Source of the DNA: Bacteroidales bacterium
Lineage (GTDB): Bacteria; Bacteroidota; Bacteroidia; Bacteroidales; Tenuifilaceae
DNA: 64,000 nucleotides
Reading direction: 5' to 3'
Assembly: GCA_028680705.1 (NCBI GenBank)
Contig: JAQUJY010000003.1
Coordinates: 16,031 to 80,030 of the forward strand
In this document: one piece after another, positions 26,264-36,182 of the stretch
How the letters are laid out: the number at the start of each line of letters is the position of its first letter
How positions within the stretch are numbered: the stretch's first letter is position 1
Made by a program: the position numbers and the translations under genes
The notes under the pieces: generated by a model
Told to the model about the DNA's origin: nothing
The model's database searches: none
The model's input: only the letters and a program-made list of their open reading frames with translations

Positions 26264-26455
26264 ATTAAATAAATTGATGAAAGTTATAAAACTTTTGACT
26301 CCCTGCCTTTTTTAGGCTACTAACAGTCAAATCTGTTCAATAAAGCATATATTGAAGCCAACCCTAAACTAGCCGTAACCTACTGCATGTCAGGTGGCTG
26401 GTTTTGCGCAATACTTGAACTATTTTGAACAATAACAACTTAAGATAAAATTCGT

Positions 26456-26463
26456 TACCTTTG
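26456..26463 (+). promoter_or_regulatory. Candidate -7 element for the T9SS cargo gene
   Basis: TACCTTTG matches TAnnTTTG fully, 60 bases before the start. No TTG lies at the ideal 19-21 base spacing; the nearest is 28 bases upstream. The rest of the 260-base divergent intergenic region shows nothing recognisable. Confidence 0.4.
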
Positions 26464-26523
26464 ATATGCGTAATGAGTTTACTTTAAATTTATTATTCAC
26501 ATATCAAAAGTAACATAGAAAAA

Positions 26524-29500
26524 ATGATAGTACAAATAAAAACTGCTAAAAACAGAATGATGAAAATACTTCTGTTTTCATTAATTTTTTTCTGTATTGC
26601 ATTCCAAGTGACTAGGACTTCTGGAAGCAATTGGGATTTTGCTCTGCACTTAAGTGGGGATGGCAATACCGAAATAAATACTGTCGAATATTTTTTTGAT
26701 GCCCAATTTATAGCAGGGCAGTTCTCTGGTAATCTGAATTTCTCAAATTCAAGCATTGTATTAAATTCCACTACAAATGCTGCATTTGTAGCTAAAGTTC
26801 AAGGAGGTAACTTGATCTGGGCAAATAAAATTGGAGGAACAATAGGTACAATAAACGGATCAACTATTGATACTGAAGGAAACTTTTATGTTATAGGCGC
26901 TTTTGACGGAATATGTACATTCTACAGCCAAAATCCTGCTGATAACGTAGATTTAATTAGTGCGGGTGACAATGATGGTTTTATTGCTAAATATGATGGC
27001 AATGGTAACCTTATCTTTGCATGGCAGGTTGGGCAATCAGCAACCAGGAATAGAAGTTATGATGCAGTAATTGATGATAATGGAAATATTTATGTAGGTG
27101 GCTTTTGGCGAGGGGGTACAATAACCTTTTCTCCAACTATAACTTTAGATTATAGTTCGTCTTACACCTGGAGTGAGGGTTATTTGGTAAAATATTTACC
27201 AGATGGTCAAATTGACTGGGTAAAACACCTAAAGGGTGGTGACGGAGGAGCTGCAAGAATTGATGGAGGATTATCAATAGGTTATAATCAAGATATTATA
27301 GCATCAGGAGCTTTTAGAAAATCTATGATTGTTGATGCCATTGAGGTAACAGCAAATCTATCTGGCACTCAAGATCAGTTTTTAATAAGTTTTTCTCAAA
27401 ATGGGACAACTAACTGGATTAGGACAATTACCAATGCTTCAGTTGTATCTCCTGGAAACACCATCTGTACTGATCCCTCTGGTATTTATGCATCTGGTAC
27501 TTTCAATTTAGTCGCCCTTTTCAATAACTCAACTGGTTTAGATCCATATTCAGTTACCACACGCGGTGCTTACGATGGATTTATTGCTAAATATAACTAT
27601 AATGGAGATATTATTTGGTTAAAACAAGTTGGAGGTACTGGTAACGACAAAGTTCTTTCTCTTAACGCAAAAAATAGCGTTCTAAGTTCTTCGGGTTATT
27701 TTAGTGGGACTACATTAATAGGAGAATCTATACCAACACAGGACACCTTAGTAAGCCAGGGCTTTCAAGATGGTTTTCTTATTAACTATTCCACAGACGG
27801 AATACCACTTAGTAGCGTGTCACTTGGGGGCTCAAAAGATGACGAAACAGACGTTACCAAACTTACTCCCGAAGGAAACTCAATAATTGGAGGCTATTTC
27901 CTCTCACCTTTAATCTCTTTTGGATCTGATGAGTTTGAGAATACAACAGGTACCTCAGATGGTTTCCTCGCCCAACACATCAACATTCATATCCTACCAA
28001 CAATTTCCGAGATTACATGCAGCGATGCAAACGATGGAGCCCTTAGGCTCGAAGTATTTGGTGGTGGACAAGAACCCTACACATACGAACTAAACAAAGT
28101 AGATGATACCGTAATTGATGCTGGAACATACACAGGTACTCTTAACTTTACTGACCTTGAAAGTGGAGTATACAGATTTGTGGTTACTGATGCCTTGGGC
28201 CGAATTGTTACTAAATTTTATCACCTTGTAGCACCTGAGCCCATAGTAATTGATGGAACGATTACCAATGTTACGGGCTGCTATGGCAATGAGAATGGCG
28301 AGATTAGCTTATCCGTTTCAGGTGGGGTTGGCGACTACACTTTCTTCTGGGATACACCCAATGGCTATGGTCTTGTTCCCAATGCTCAAAACCAAGGCTC
28401 ATTAGCAGCAGGTAATTACGTAGTTACCATTACCGATGCTAATGGATGTATAAGTTCTGAGAGTTTTGAAATTCTCCAACCAGATAGAATTAACTTTGAA
28501 GGAAGCATTGTAACCAAAAATACTAGTTCAGACCCAGAAAATCCGAATGGTTCCATTACCCTTACAGTCAACAATGGAATTGAACCCTACACTTGTAGTT
28601 GGAAAGGACCCAATGGATTTACATCTTCCAGTCAAAATTTAGCTAGCATAAGAGGCGGAACCTATATTCTTAGTTTTGAAGATGCAAATGGATGTCAAAC
28701 TGACACAAGCTTTAACATTGGCGATGAAAAACTCTTTAATGCTATAATTACACAAACCACAAACCCTAAATGCAAAGGAGGCAATGATGGCACTGCAACG
28801 GTTGACTTTGAAAATATTACTGGTGGTATATCTATAGTTTGGAGCAACGGACAAACAGATGTGCTAACCGCAACAAACCTAAGTGTTGGTCACTATTCTG
28901 TAACGCTTACTGACGATATGGGAACTCCTGGCGATACCAGCGATGATGTTGTGATTACGCTTATGCCTGTTCTTATCGGAGAACCCGATTTTGCGCTTGG
29001 AGTAACTCCAACAGTCACAAAAACTACTTGTCCTGCAGATAACAATGGATCTATACAGCTCACTGTAAACGGATGGTCTCAACCCTATGAATACGATTGG
29101 AGCACTTCCGATGGCAGTGGGGTTATCAATGGGATTAAGGATCAATTTGGATTAACTGTGGGTTCATACTCTTACGCTGTTACCGATAAGTATGGTTGCG
29201 CAGTTGGCTCATCTGTAAATCTATCCTCAAATTATTCCGCTCCGTCGTTTACTTTTGATGTAAGCCCGAGCAATAATGTTTGCGAAGGCACTGAAGTAGT
29301 CTTTAGTACTTCAGTCGGATTCAGCTACCAATTCTACATCAACGATGTACCACAAGGTGACTTTAGCTCGACTAACACATTAACCATTACTGAACCTGCT
29401 GATGGCATGCGGGTAAAGGCAGTGGGCATGAATACAGCAGGATGCACTGGCGAGAGCGAAGAGATTGTCTTAACCGTTACGCCAAATGTTGGCATTCCAA

Positions 29501-30708
29501 CCTTCACTAGCGGAGCTACAACGCTTTGTTCAGGAACAACTGAAACATACGTTGCCACTGCCGATGATGCAGAATCAATTGTATACTCAATTGAAAGTGG
29601 CACAGCAGTGGTTGATTTCACTACGGGAGTGGTTACCAATATCAACAGTGATTTTACCATTAGGGCAACTGCCCATGGTTACAACGGATGTGGCGAAGAG
29701 CTTGTTGATTTAGAGGTTACTGTAAACCCAATACCTGAGCCAGTTATTTCAACAATTGACAATCTTAGTATTTGCACAGGCGATGATATTAACGTAGAGT
29801 TTACGTCAAACATTTCTGGTGCCGAAAACTACCAGTGGTTTAAAAACAATGAAGTAATTACTGGAGCAAATGAATCCTCATACACCGCTACCACAATTGG
29901 AATCTATTCTTTAGAGGTTACTGAAAATGGTTGTTCTGGCCTTAGCAACGAGCTAGAAATTATTCAAATCGATCGACCTGAGCCTATCATTAGCACCGCT
30001 GATCCCCTTGAGTGGACCGAAGGCGAAACTATAAGCGTGAACTTTACGGTTGATATTGCTGCTGCAGATGCATATCAATGGCTACTCAACAGTAATCCAA
30101 TTACAGGGGCTAATGCCGATAACTATTTGGCCTCCGAGGCGGGAAGTTATTCGGTTGAGGTAACCCAACTGGGCTGCCTAGGCACAAGTAACAGCCTTGA
30201 GATTACTACAGTACCCATTGAAACCTTCATAGTGGCTTTTACCGTAACCAACTCCGACAATAATGCTGTTGAAAACGCTGAGATTACGGTTACAGGTTTC
30301 AATCCAATTTTAACCGATGCCAGTGGCGAAGCCACAATTAGCTTACCGAACGGAGTTTATACATTCGAAGTTACAGCAAGTAACTATAAACTATACTCGG
30401 GTGAGTTTGAGATAAACAATACGAATCTCCCTGTAGACATTCAACTTATCGAGGTGGGTATCAATCCAGACCAAATACTTATGGTAAACACATACCCTAA
30501 CCCATTCAAAAACGATATCTATATAACTAATGCTGAGTTGGTAAAAAGGGTAATTGTACTGAATATTGCCGGACAGAGAGTTCTAGAGATTAACCTTGAT
30601 GGTGCTAATAAGGTGAATGCGCAAAATATTAAGCCAGGCATTTATATCGTTAAGCTAATTGAACATGACGGAAAAACAACTATCCATAAAATGATAAAAA
30701 GATATTAG
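26524..30708 (+). CDS. T9SS cargo: repeat-rich surface protein
   Basis: A 1394-residue secreted protein. The signal peptide is MMKILLFSLIFFCIAFQV, and ATG at 26557 or 26560 is a likelier start than the first ATG. Residues about 30-490 form repeated propeller-like units (NDGFIAKYDGNGNLIFAWQVG type, recurring as YDGFIAKYNYNGDIIWLKQVG). Next come at least four SprB-type repeats (TCSDANDGALRLEVFGG, VTGCYGNENGEISLSVSGG, NPKCKGGNDGTATV, KTTCPADNNGSIQLTV). Then come Ig-like modules. The C-terminus is a type A T9SS sorting domain (NTYPNPFKNDIYI...VLNIAGQRV...GIYIVKL). It is probably cell-surface attached or released, possibly an adhesin or gliding-type protein. It stands alone between promoter and terminator. 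Confidence 0.92.
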   Translation: MIVQIKTAKNRMMKILLFSLIFFCIAFQVTRTSGSNWDFALHLSGDGNTEINTVEYFFDAQFIAGQFSGNLNFSNSSIVLNSTTNAAFVAKVQGGNLIWANKIGGTIGTINGSTIDTEGNFYVIGAFDGICTFYSQNPADNVDLISAGDNDGFIAKYDGNGNLIFAWQVGQSATRNRSYDAVIDDNGNIYVGGFWRGGTITFSPTITLDYSSSYTWSEGYLVKYLPDGQIDWVKHLKGGDGGAARIDGGLSIGYNQDIIASGAFRKSMIVDAIEVTANLSGTQDQFLISFSQNGTTNWIRTITNASVVSPGNTICTDPSGIYASGTFNLVALFNNSTGLDPYSVTTRGAYDGFIAKYNYNGDIIWLKQVGGTGNDKVLSLNAKNSVLSSSGYFSGTTLIGESIPTQDTLVSQGFQDGFLINYSTDGIPLSSVSLGGSKDDETDVTKLTPEGNSIIGGYFLSPLISFGSDEFENTTGTSDGFLAQHINIHILPTISEITCSDANDGALRLEVFGGGQEPYTYELNKVDDTVIDAGTYTGTLNFTDLESGVYRFVVTDALGRIVTKFYHLVAPEPIVIDGTITNVTGCYGNENGEISLSVSGGVGDYTFFWDTPNGYGLVPNAQNQGSLAAGNYVVTITDANGCISSESFEILQPDRINFEGSIVTKNTSSDPENPNGSITLTVNNGIEPYTCSWKGPNGFTSSSQNLASIRGGTYILSFEDANGCQTDTSFNIGDEKLFNAIITQTTNPKCKGGNDGTATVDFENITGGISIVWSNGQTDVLTATNLSVGHYSVTLTDDMGTPGDTSDDVVITLMPVLIGEPDFALGVTPTVTKTTCPADNNGSIQLTVNGWSQPYEYDWSTSDGSGVINGIKDQFGLTVGSYSYAVTDKYGCAVGSSVNLSSNYSAPSFTFDVSPSNNVCEGTEVVFSTSVGFSYQFYINDVPQGDFSSTNTLTITEPADGMRVKAVGMNTAGCTGESEEIVLTVTPNVGIPTFTSGATTLCSGTTETYVATADDAESIVYSIESGTAVVDFTTGVVTNINSDFTIRATAHGYNGCGEELVDLEVTVNPIPEPVISTIDNLSICTGDDINVEFTSNISGAENYQWFKNNEVITGANESSYTATTIGIYSLEVTENGCSGLSNELEIIQIDRPEPIISTADPLEWTEGETISVNFTVDIAAADAYQWLLNSNPITGANADNYLASEAGSYSVEVTQLGCLGTSNSLEITTVPIETFIVAFTVTNSDNNAVENAEITVTGFNPILTDASGEATISLPNGVYTFEVTASNYKLYSGEFEINNTNLPVDIQLIEVGINPDQILMVNTYPNPFKNDIYITNAELVKRVIVLNIAGQRVLEINLDGANKVNAQNIKPGIYIVKLIEHDGKTTIHKMIKRY

Positions 30709-30726
30709 CGCATAGTACATTTAACT

Positions 30727-30756
30727 AAAGGCCTCTGTTTTGCAGAGGCCTTTTTT
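30727..30756 (+). terminator. Rho-independent terminator after the T9SS cargo gene
   Basis: An 11-bp perfect stem (AAAGGCCTCTG / CAGAGGCCTTT) with a 5-base loop, followed by a T tract. It lies 18 bases after the stop codon. Confidence 0.95.
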
Positions 30757-30784
30757 ATTAGTCCATAATCTTCATCCATTAATG

Positions 30785-30815
30785 TTTGACAATAAAAACA
30801 TAAGGCTTATTTTTA
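30785..30815 (+). promoter_or_regulatory. Promoter of purD
   Basis: TTTG, 19 bases, TATTTTTA (7 of 8 to TAnnTTTG), ending 22 bases before the purD start and just after the preceding terminator. Confidence 0.5.
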
Positions 30816-30837
30816 CACAAAATAACCCAAACACTTA

Positions 30838-32127
30838 ATGAATATTCTTTTACTTGGATCGGGGGGCAGAGAGCATGCATTAGCCTGGAAAATAAACCAA
30901 AGTCCACTTCTAAAAAAACTCTACATCGCTCCTGGAAATCCAGGAACTCAAAATTTAGGCGAGAATATCAATCTTTCTCCCAACGACTTTCAGCAGGTAA
31001 AGCAAGCCGTAATTAAATACGGTATTTCAATGGTAGTTGTTGGGCCCGAAGATCCTCTGGTAAATGGTATTCACGATTTTTTCCTGTCCAACAATGAACT
31101 AAAACATATCCCTGTTATTGGCCCAACTAAAAAAGGCGCCATGCTAGAAGGAAGTAAAGATTTCTCGAAAGGTTTTATGGTTCATCATGGAATACCTACA
31201 GCTCGCTACCAAAGCTTTAAGGCACAGCATAAGAATGAGGCCATACGCTTTTTAAGCGAACTAAAATCGCCATACGTACTTAAAGCCGATGGTTTAGCAG
31301 CTGGTAAAGGAGTGGTTATCTGTGAAAGTTTAAGCGAAGCAAAAGAAAATTTAAACTATTTTTTTGATGGTGCTTTTGGCGAGGCTGGTAAAACAGTGAT
31401 AATTGAAGAGTTTTTACATGGTGTCGAGGTTTCGGTATTTGTGCTAACCGATGGGAAATCGTACGTAATTTTGCCCGAGGCAAAGGATTACAAAAGAATT
31501 GGCGATGGCGATACCGGCCTAAACACGGGTGGTATGGGTGCTGTTTCGCCTGTGTACTTTTTCGATTCAAATTTCAGGTTAAAGGTTGAAGAGAGAATTA
31601 TTAAACCAACCATAAAAGGGCTTAAAAACGAAGGTATTGATTATAAAGGATTTATTTTTGTTGGGATAATGAACGTAAATGGCGAACCTTACGTAATTGA
31701 ATACAACGCGCGAATGGGCGATCCTGAAACTCAGGCTGTAATGCCTAGGCTTAAAACCGATTTGCTTGAATTATTTGTAAAAACAGCAAATCAAGAATTA
31801 CATAACGCCACAGTTGAGTTTTACGATAACGCCACAGTTGCGGTCATCCTTGTTTCTCAAGGATATCCAGGTACATACAAAAAAGGGATTGAAATATCAT
31901 CTACAAACAGCGAACCTCAAGCGATAACATTTCATGCCGGAACGGTAATCAACCCTAACGGAACCTTGGTTACCTGCGGTGGTAGGGTAATGGCCTCAGT
32001 GGGCATTGATAAAGACCTAAAGGCTGCACTTAACATTGCATATAGCAATGCTAGAGGAATAAACTTTGACGGGAAATACTATCGTACCGATATTGGAAAA
32101 GACCTTCTCAAACAAGACCTACCATAA
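30838..32127 (+). CDS. purD: Phosphoribosylamine-glycine ligase
   Basis: A 429-residue ATP-grasp enzyme that makes glycinamide ribonucleotide from phosphoribosylamine, glycine and ATP in purine synthesis. The family start MNILLLGSGGREHALAWKI is diagnostic. So are APGNPGT, VVGPEDPLVNGI, LKADGLAAGKGVVI, DYKRIGDGDTGLNTGGMGA and EYNARMGDPETQAVMPR. Length fits. The stop codon's last base is shared with the start of the DUF6427 gene, so they form an operon. Other pur genes are not in the window. Confidence 0.98.
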   Translation: MNILLLGSGGREHALAWKINQSPLLKKLYIAPGNPGTQNLGENINLSPNDFQQVKQAVIKYGISMVVVGPEDPLVNGIHDFFLSNNELKHIPVIGPTKKGAMLEGSKDFSKGFMVHHGIPTARYQSFKAQHKNEAIRFLSELKSPYVLKADGLAAGKGVVICESLSEAKENLNYFFDGAFGEAGKTVIIEEFLHGVEVSVFVLTDGKSYVILPEAKDYKRIGDGDTGLNTGGMGAVSPVYFFDSNFRLKVEERIIKPTIKGLKNEGIDYKGFIFVGIMNVNGEPYVIEYNARMGDPETQAVMPRLKTDLLELFVKTANQELHNATVEFYDNATVAVILVSQGYPGTYKKGIEISSTNSEPQAITFHAGTVINPNGTLVTCGGRVMASVGIDKDLKAALNIAYSNARGINFDGKYYRTDIGKDLLKQDLP

Positions 32128-33110
32128 TGCTGCTAAAATTTTTCAAAGGTTTGACTCCTGCCATTCTTGCAACAATAATACTCACTTCACTTCTGATCTG
32201 GGGCAAATCACTATTCTCACCGGAGGTCTTTAGTTTCTACTTCGATAATTACCCAATGCCTCTCTATGTGCTCATCAAAAGTCTGATGGGTGAACATACC
32301 CTGATTGAAAAAATTGTAGCACTAATAATTACAATAGCATCGGCATTATACCTTATCCAGCTAAACACAAAGCATATTCTTATTAAATACAGAACCTATC
32401 TTCCTGTTTTGCTTTATATTATTTTCACATCGAGTTTTATACCCTTGCAGCGTATTAACCCCGCTGTTTTCGCATCGCCATTTCTCATTCTAGCAACAGA
32501 CAACCTATTAACTTCGTACGAGAACAAAAACTCCTTAAATTACTTTTTTAGAGCCAGTTTTTATATAGGAATTGGGTCGATGATATACTTGCCATTAACG
32601 GTCTTTATTGTTTTGGCCTTTATTTCACTTATTATACTCAACAACACGGGAATACGACAGTGGTTCGTCGTGCTATTCGGGTTTATCACCCCTTGGACTT
32701 TCGCATTTATCTACTATTTCATATGGCACAATTCTGGCACAATTCTTTTCAAAATTATCGAACAATCGCTACTTCCCATAGGCGAAAACATTTTTCACGG
32801 AGTAGCATTTACTATTTTCTACTCTTTTATTGGTCTTCTGTTAGTTATTTCGCTGCTCTTCCTTTTGGGAAATCTGCCTACACAAAAAATAAATATTCGT
32901 AAGTACTATAGCCTTTTTATTTGGATGGTTCTCTTCTCTGCAATAATTTTTCTGTTCTCATCCTTCAGCTCTATTGAGATGGTTTACTTAGCAGCTATCC
33001 CATCAACGTTTATTGTTGCAAACTACTTTACATTCGCAAAAAACAAATTTTGGCCAGGGCTATTCTTTTCGGTAATGCTTGTTCTGGTCATACTTATTCA
33101 GTTCTTCTAA
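32127..33110 (+). CDS. DUF6427-type polytopic membrane protein
   Basis: A 327-residue inner-membrane protein with about nine to ten hydrophobic helices. There is no signal peptide apart from the first helix (LTPAILATIILTSLLIWG). It resembles the DUF6427 family of Bacteroidota, recognisable by the pattern IPLQRINPAVFASPFLILA near residue 110 and a tryptophan-rich PWTFAFIYYFIWH segment. No catalytic motif is seen and function is unknown. It is translationally coupled to purD by a one-base overlap. It converges on queA across 58 bases. Confidence 0.75.
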   Translation: MLLKFFKGLTPAILATIILTSLLIWGKSLFSPEVFSFYFDNYPMPLYVLIKSLMGEHTLIEKIVALIITIASALYLIQLNTKHILIKYRTYLPVLLYIIFTSSFIPLQRINPAVFASPFLILATDNLLTSYENKNSLNYFFRASFYIGIGSMIYLPLTVFIVLAFISLIILNNTGIRQWFVVLFGFITPWTFAFIYYFIWHNSGTILFKIIEQSLLPIGENIFHGVAFTIFYSFIGLLLVISLLFLLGNLPTQKINIRKYYSLFIWMVLFSAIIFLFSSFSSIEMVYLAAIPSTFIVANYFTFAKNKFWPGLFFSVMLVLVILIQFF

Positions 33111-33168
33111 TAAAGCAAAAAGGCCACCGATACTTCGATAGCCCTTATTTTATTGTATTTTAATACCT

Positions 33169-34218
33169 CTATATAATAAGCATGGCATCGCCATAGGTTC
33201 CAAACCTGTACTTCTCCGCTATGGCCACTTTATAAGCATCGAAAAGAAAATCATACCCCGCAAAGGCAGAAACCATCATTAGCAACGTAGAGTATGGTAA
33301 ATGAAAATTGGACACCATTGCATCGGGCACACTAAACTCATAGGGAGGAAAAATAAATTTATTGGTCCAACCAGAAAAAGGCTTTAAATAACCCTCCGTT
33401 GAAACCGAACTTTCGAGGGTTCTAAGAACTGTTGTCCCTACAGCACAAATTTTGTTTTTCCGCTCCTTTGCCTCATTAACTATCTTTACAGCATCATCGA
33501 GTATACTAATCTGCTCCGAGTCCATTTTATGCTTGGTTAAATCCTCAACATCTACGCTACGGAAGTTACCAAGACCAACATGAAGAGTTATTTCAGCAAA
33601 ATCAATCCCTTTAATCTCGAGTCTTTTAAGCAGTTCGCGACTAAAATGCAAGCCAGCGGTTGGTGCTGCAACAGCCCCCTCGTGCTTAGCAAATATTGTT
33701 TGATATCGTTCTTTATCCTCGGGTACAACGTCTCTTTTCAGAAATTTTGGAAGAGGAGTTTCACCCAATCGGTGGAGGATATCCTTAAACTCCTCGTACG
33801 GACCATCAAACAGAAACCGCAAGGTCCTTCCACGGCTTGTTGTATTATCAATTACCTCGGCAACCAGTACATCATCCTCACCAAAGTACAACTTATTACC
33901 AATCCTAATTTTTCGGGCAGGGTCAACCAGAACATCCCATAAACGTTGCTCTTTATTGAGCTCTCTAAGTAGAAAAACTTCTATTTCGGCTCCTGTTTTC
34001 TCCTTGTGGCCATGTAACCGTGCAGGAAATACCTTGGTATTATTGAAGACCATCACATCGCCATCATCAAAAAAGTTGATAAGGTCTTTAAACAGATGGT
34101 GCTTAATTGACTTGTCTTTGCGGTTAATTAACATTAAACGCGACTCATCCCTATTCTCTGAGGGAAACTTGGCAATAAGCTCTTGGGGAAGGGTGTACTT
34201 AAATTGGGATAATTTCAT
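33169..34218 (-). CDS. queA: tRNA S-adenosylmethionine ribosyltransferase-isomerase
   Basis: A 349-residue QueA, which transfers and isomerises the ribosyl part of SAM onto preQ1 in tRNA to form epoxyqueuosine at the wobble position. The family start ([19 protein letters not shown]) is clear. So are [47 protein letters not shown], and the C-terminal [21 protein letters not shown]. It is downstream of truB on the same strand with a 136-base gap holding its own promoter-like element. Two tRNA-modification genes are thus adjacent. Confidence 0.97.
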   Translation of the reverse strand: MKLSQFKYTLPQELIAKFPSENRDESRLMLINRKDKSIKHHLFKDLINFFDDGDVMVFNNTKVFPARLHGHKEKTGAEIEVFLLRELNKEQRLWDVLVDPARKIRIGNKLYFGEDDVLVAEVIDNTTSRGRTLRFLFDGPYEEFKDILHRLGETPLPKFLKRDVVPEDKERYQTIFAKHEGAVAAPTAGLHFSRELLKRLEIKGIDFAEITLHVGLGNFRSVDVEDLTKHKMDSEQISILDDAVKIVNEAKERKNKICAVGTTVLRTLESSVSTEGYLKPFSGWTNKFIFPPYEFSVPDAMVSNFHLPYSTLLMMVSAFAGYDFLFDAYKVAIAEKYRFGTYGDAMLII

Positions 34219-34238
34219 TTACTAAAAAATTTGGTTTG

Positions 34239-34246
34239 CAAAGGTA
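34239..34246 (-). promoter_or_regulatory. Candidate -7 element for queA
   Basis: On the minus strand TACCTTTG, a perfect TAnnTTTG match 20 bases before the start codon. A -33 box is not evident. Confidence 0.45.
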
Positions 34247-34354
34247 GCTATAAAACCTTAAAAAAGCATCTTAATATCACCTATAATTCTAACGGGACTT
34301 CGCTGATAACTAGGAAAATCGAACAGAAATGTTGACATATAGGCACTGTGCCCC

Positions 34355-35089
34355 TTATACGTAACAATTTTGTTTTTGTTGCAAAAAGTCTATTTTTTTC
34401 TCAAAAGCGTCTAGGGTCATTGCGTTTTCCACCTTCATGTCCCCTATTGCGGTTCGCTTTAAGCCCACCAAATGCGCTCCCGAGTCTAGTGCTACACCCA
34501 AATCACGGGCTAATGCTCTGATGTAGGTCCCTTTACTGCATCGTACCCTTACAGAAATTAGTGGAAGGTTAAGGCTAATAAGTTCGATTTCGTGTATAAC
34601 AATTGGTGAAGGATTGAGCTGCATATCTACCCCTTTACGGGCAAGCTTGTAGGCTCGTCCTCCATTAACAAATTTAGCAGAGAATAGCGGTGGAATCTGC
34701 ATCTGATTTCCGATAAATTCCTGAAGGGCAATTTTTATCTTATCCTCATCAATATGATCAACCGGGAACTCTTGGTCGATTTCTGTTTCCAGATCGTAAG
34801 AGGGAGTTGTTGCACCAAGGCGAATATCTGCCACATATTCCTTTTCCATTTCTTGGAGTTCGGACACCCTTTTAGTAGCCCTGCCAGCACATACTATCAG
34901 CAATCCAGTGGCTAAGGGATCGAGCGTACCAGCATGGCCTACCTTAATCTTTTTGTACCCAAGCCTATGGTATAGCAAGGAACGTACTTTACTTACCACA
35001 TTGAATGAGGTCCACTCTAGGGGTTTGTCGAACAGCAAAACCACCCCCTCTCTCCAATCAGTATCTTTATCGAATGTAAACCTCATCAA
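34355..35089 (-). CDS. truB: tRNA pseudouridine(55) synthase
   Basis: A 244-residue TruB that converts U55 to pseudouridine in the T-loop of tRNAs. The catalytic Asp is in KVGHAGTLDPLATGLLIV near residue 57. Other family blocks are GVVLLFDKPLEWTSFNVV, EKEYVADIRLG, QIPPLFSAKFVNGGRAYKLAR and CSKGTYIRALARDLG. It is shorter than the E. coli enzyme because the C-terminal PUA extension is minimal. It follows uppP by 8 bases in the ftsX-DUF3098-uppP-truB run, an arrangement I associate with Bacteroidota. Confidence 0.97.
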   Translation of the reverse strand: MMRFTFDKDTDWREGVVLLFDKPLEWTSFNVVSKVRSLLYHRLGYKKIKVGHAGTLDPLATGLLIVCAGRATKRVSELQEMEKEYVADIRLGATTPSYDLETEIDQEFPVDHIDEDKIKIALQEFIGNQMQIPPLFSAKFVNGGRAYKLARKGVDMQLNPSPIVIHEIELISLNLPLISVRVRCSKGTYIRALARDLGVALDSGAHLVGLKRTAIGDMKVENAMTLDAFEKKIDFLQQKQNCYV

Positions 35090-35097
35090 CTATTAAC

Positions 35098-35889
35098 CTA
35101 AAGGATAAATGAAACAATGGCAATTGTTGCCACAACCACACAGTATAGCGCAAACCAAATTAAACGATTCTGGTTAATGAGCTTTATCATAATTTTACAT
35201 GCAAAAACCCCTACTACAAATGCGGATATAAAGCCCACAAAAATTGGAAGCACACCAGCGCCTGCCTCAGATGAGAAACTACCTGACATAATATCAAGGA
35301 AATTTGCACCAAGTATGGGGATAAGCACCATTAGAAAAGAAAATCTGGCAACTTCTGGTCGACGCTTTCCCAGCATTAATCCGGTAGCAATTGTTGCTCC
35401 CGAACGTGAGATGCCAGGTATTACAGCAATTGCCTGGGCAACTCCAATAATAAGAGCATCACGAAAAGTTATATCTGTTTCCCGCTTACGCTTAATTACC
35501 GTTGCTAAAGTAAGTAGGATAGCGGTTACCAAAAGCATAAAACCCACCAGTAGTATTTTACCGCTAAAAAGACTCTCGACACTATCCTTAAAAAAGACTC
35601 CAACAATTCCAACTGGAATCATTGAAACAGCTATGAGTGCAATAAACTTGGTTTCCTCGTTCCACCTAAATTTGAAAAATCCTTTAATAAGCGATACAAT
35701 ATCTTTCCAGAAAACAACTATAGTACTTAGTACGGTTGCACCATGAACCGCAACTGAGAAACTGAGACTTTCCTCAACGTCAACACCAAGTAATACTTTG
35801 CCAATTTCGAGGTGTCCGGAGCTGCTAACGGGCAAAAACTCTGTTAGCCCTTGGATTATTCCAAGAATCAATGCCTGAATTACATCCAT
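35098..35889 (-). CDS. uppP: Undecaprenyl-diphosphatase
   Basis: A 263-residue polytopic UppP/BacA. It dephosphorylates undecaprenyl pyrophosphate to recycle the lipid carrier for peptidoglycan and surface glycans. The two signature loops are both intact: GIIQGLTEFLPVSSSGHLEIG at the start and AVIPGISRSGATIATGLMLG near residue 160. About eight membrane helices are visible. It is 9 bases downstream of the DUF3098 gene and 8 bases upstream of truB, so it lies in an operon. Confidence 0.97.
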   Translation of the reverse strand: MDVIQALILGIIQGLTEFLPVSSSGHLEIGKVLLGVDVEESLSFSVAVHGATVLSTIVVFWKDIVSLIKGFFKFRWNEETKFIALIAVSMIPVGIVGVFFKDSVESLFSGKILLVGFMLLVTAILLTLATVIKRKRETDITFRDALIIGVAQAIAVIPGISRSGATIATGLMLGKRRPEVARFSFLMVLIPILGANFLDIMSGSFSSEAGAGVLPIFVGFISAFVVGVFACKIMIKLINQNRLIWFALYCVVVATIAIVSFIL

Positions 35890-35898
35890 AAGTTTTGA

Positions 35899-36165
35899 TT
35901 ATTTTTTAGTTTTGGGCTTCTTCATTATGGCATAAATCTGAAAGATGAACCCAAAAAGCACCATTAAAGGAGCTAGGGTAATCCGCCTAAAGCTGAAAAT
36001 TCTTTCATCAAATACATTTGGGTCATCGGACCCTCCGCCAATCATAAGTATAAAACCAACAACAATTATTAGCAAACCAATAAGCATTAGCTTATAGTTC
36101 TCTTTTGCCAACGGGAAACGCCCATGTAACTCCTCTGTGGGTTGGTTTTGGTTTTTCTTAGTCAT
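35899..36165 (-). CDS. DUF3098 small membrane protein
   Basis: An 88-residue protein with two membrane helices (LMLIGLLIIVVGFILMIGG and LAPLMVLFGFIFQIYAIM) joined by a conserved SDDPNVFDERIFSFRRI segment, which is the DUF3098 pattern. It is found between ftsX and uppP in many Bacteroidota. No enzymatic motif is present; a structural or accessory role in cell division or envelope synthesis is inferred from context only. It is 17 bases after ftsX. Confidence 0.85.
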   Translation of the reverse strand: MTKKNQNQPTEELHGRFPLAKENYKLMLIGLLIIVVGFILMIGGGSDDPNVFDERIFSFRRITLAPLMVLFGFIFQIYAIMKKPKTKK

Positions 36166-36182
36166 ATTTTATCTTTTAATGC

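Noticed and set aside
22000-26300. Complete O-antigen or capsule locus
   Set aside because: No flippase, polymerase, Wzz or initiating transferase is present in the window, so only a partial glycan block can be claimed.
33112-33160. Terminator between DUF6427 and queA
   Set aside because: AAAAAGGCC and AGCCCTTATTTT look suggestive, but the stem has several mismatches and no clean T run; not supported.
35117-35746. 209-residue plus-strand ORF
   Set aside because: It is the complement of uppP, whose minus-strand frame carries both signature loops. Low-complexity Ser/Thr/Ile composition is typical of a shadow.
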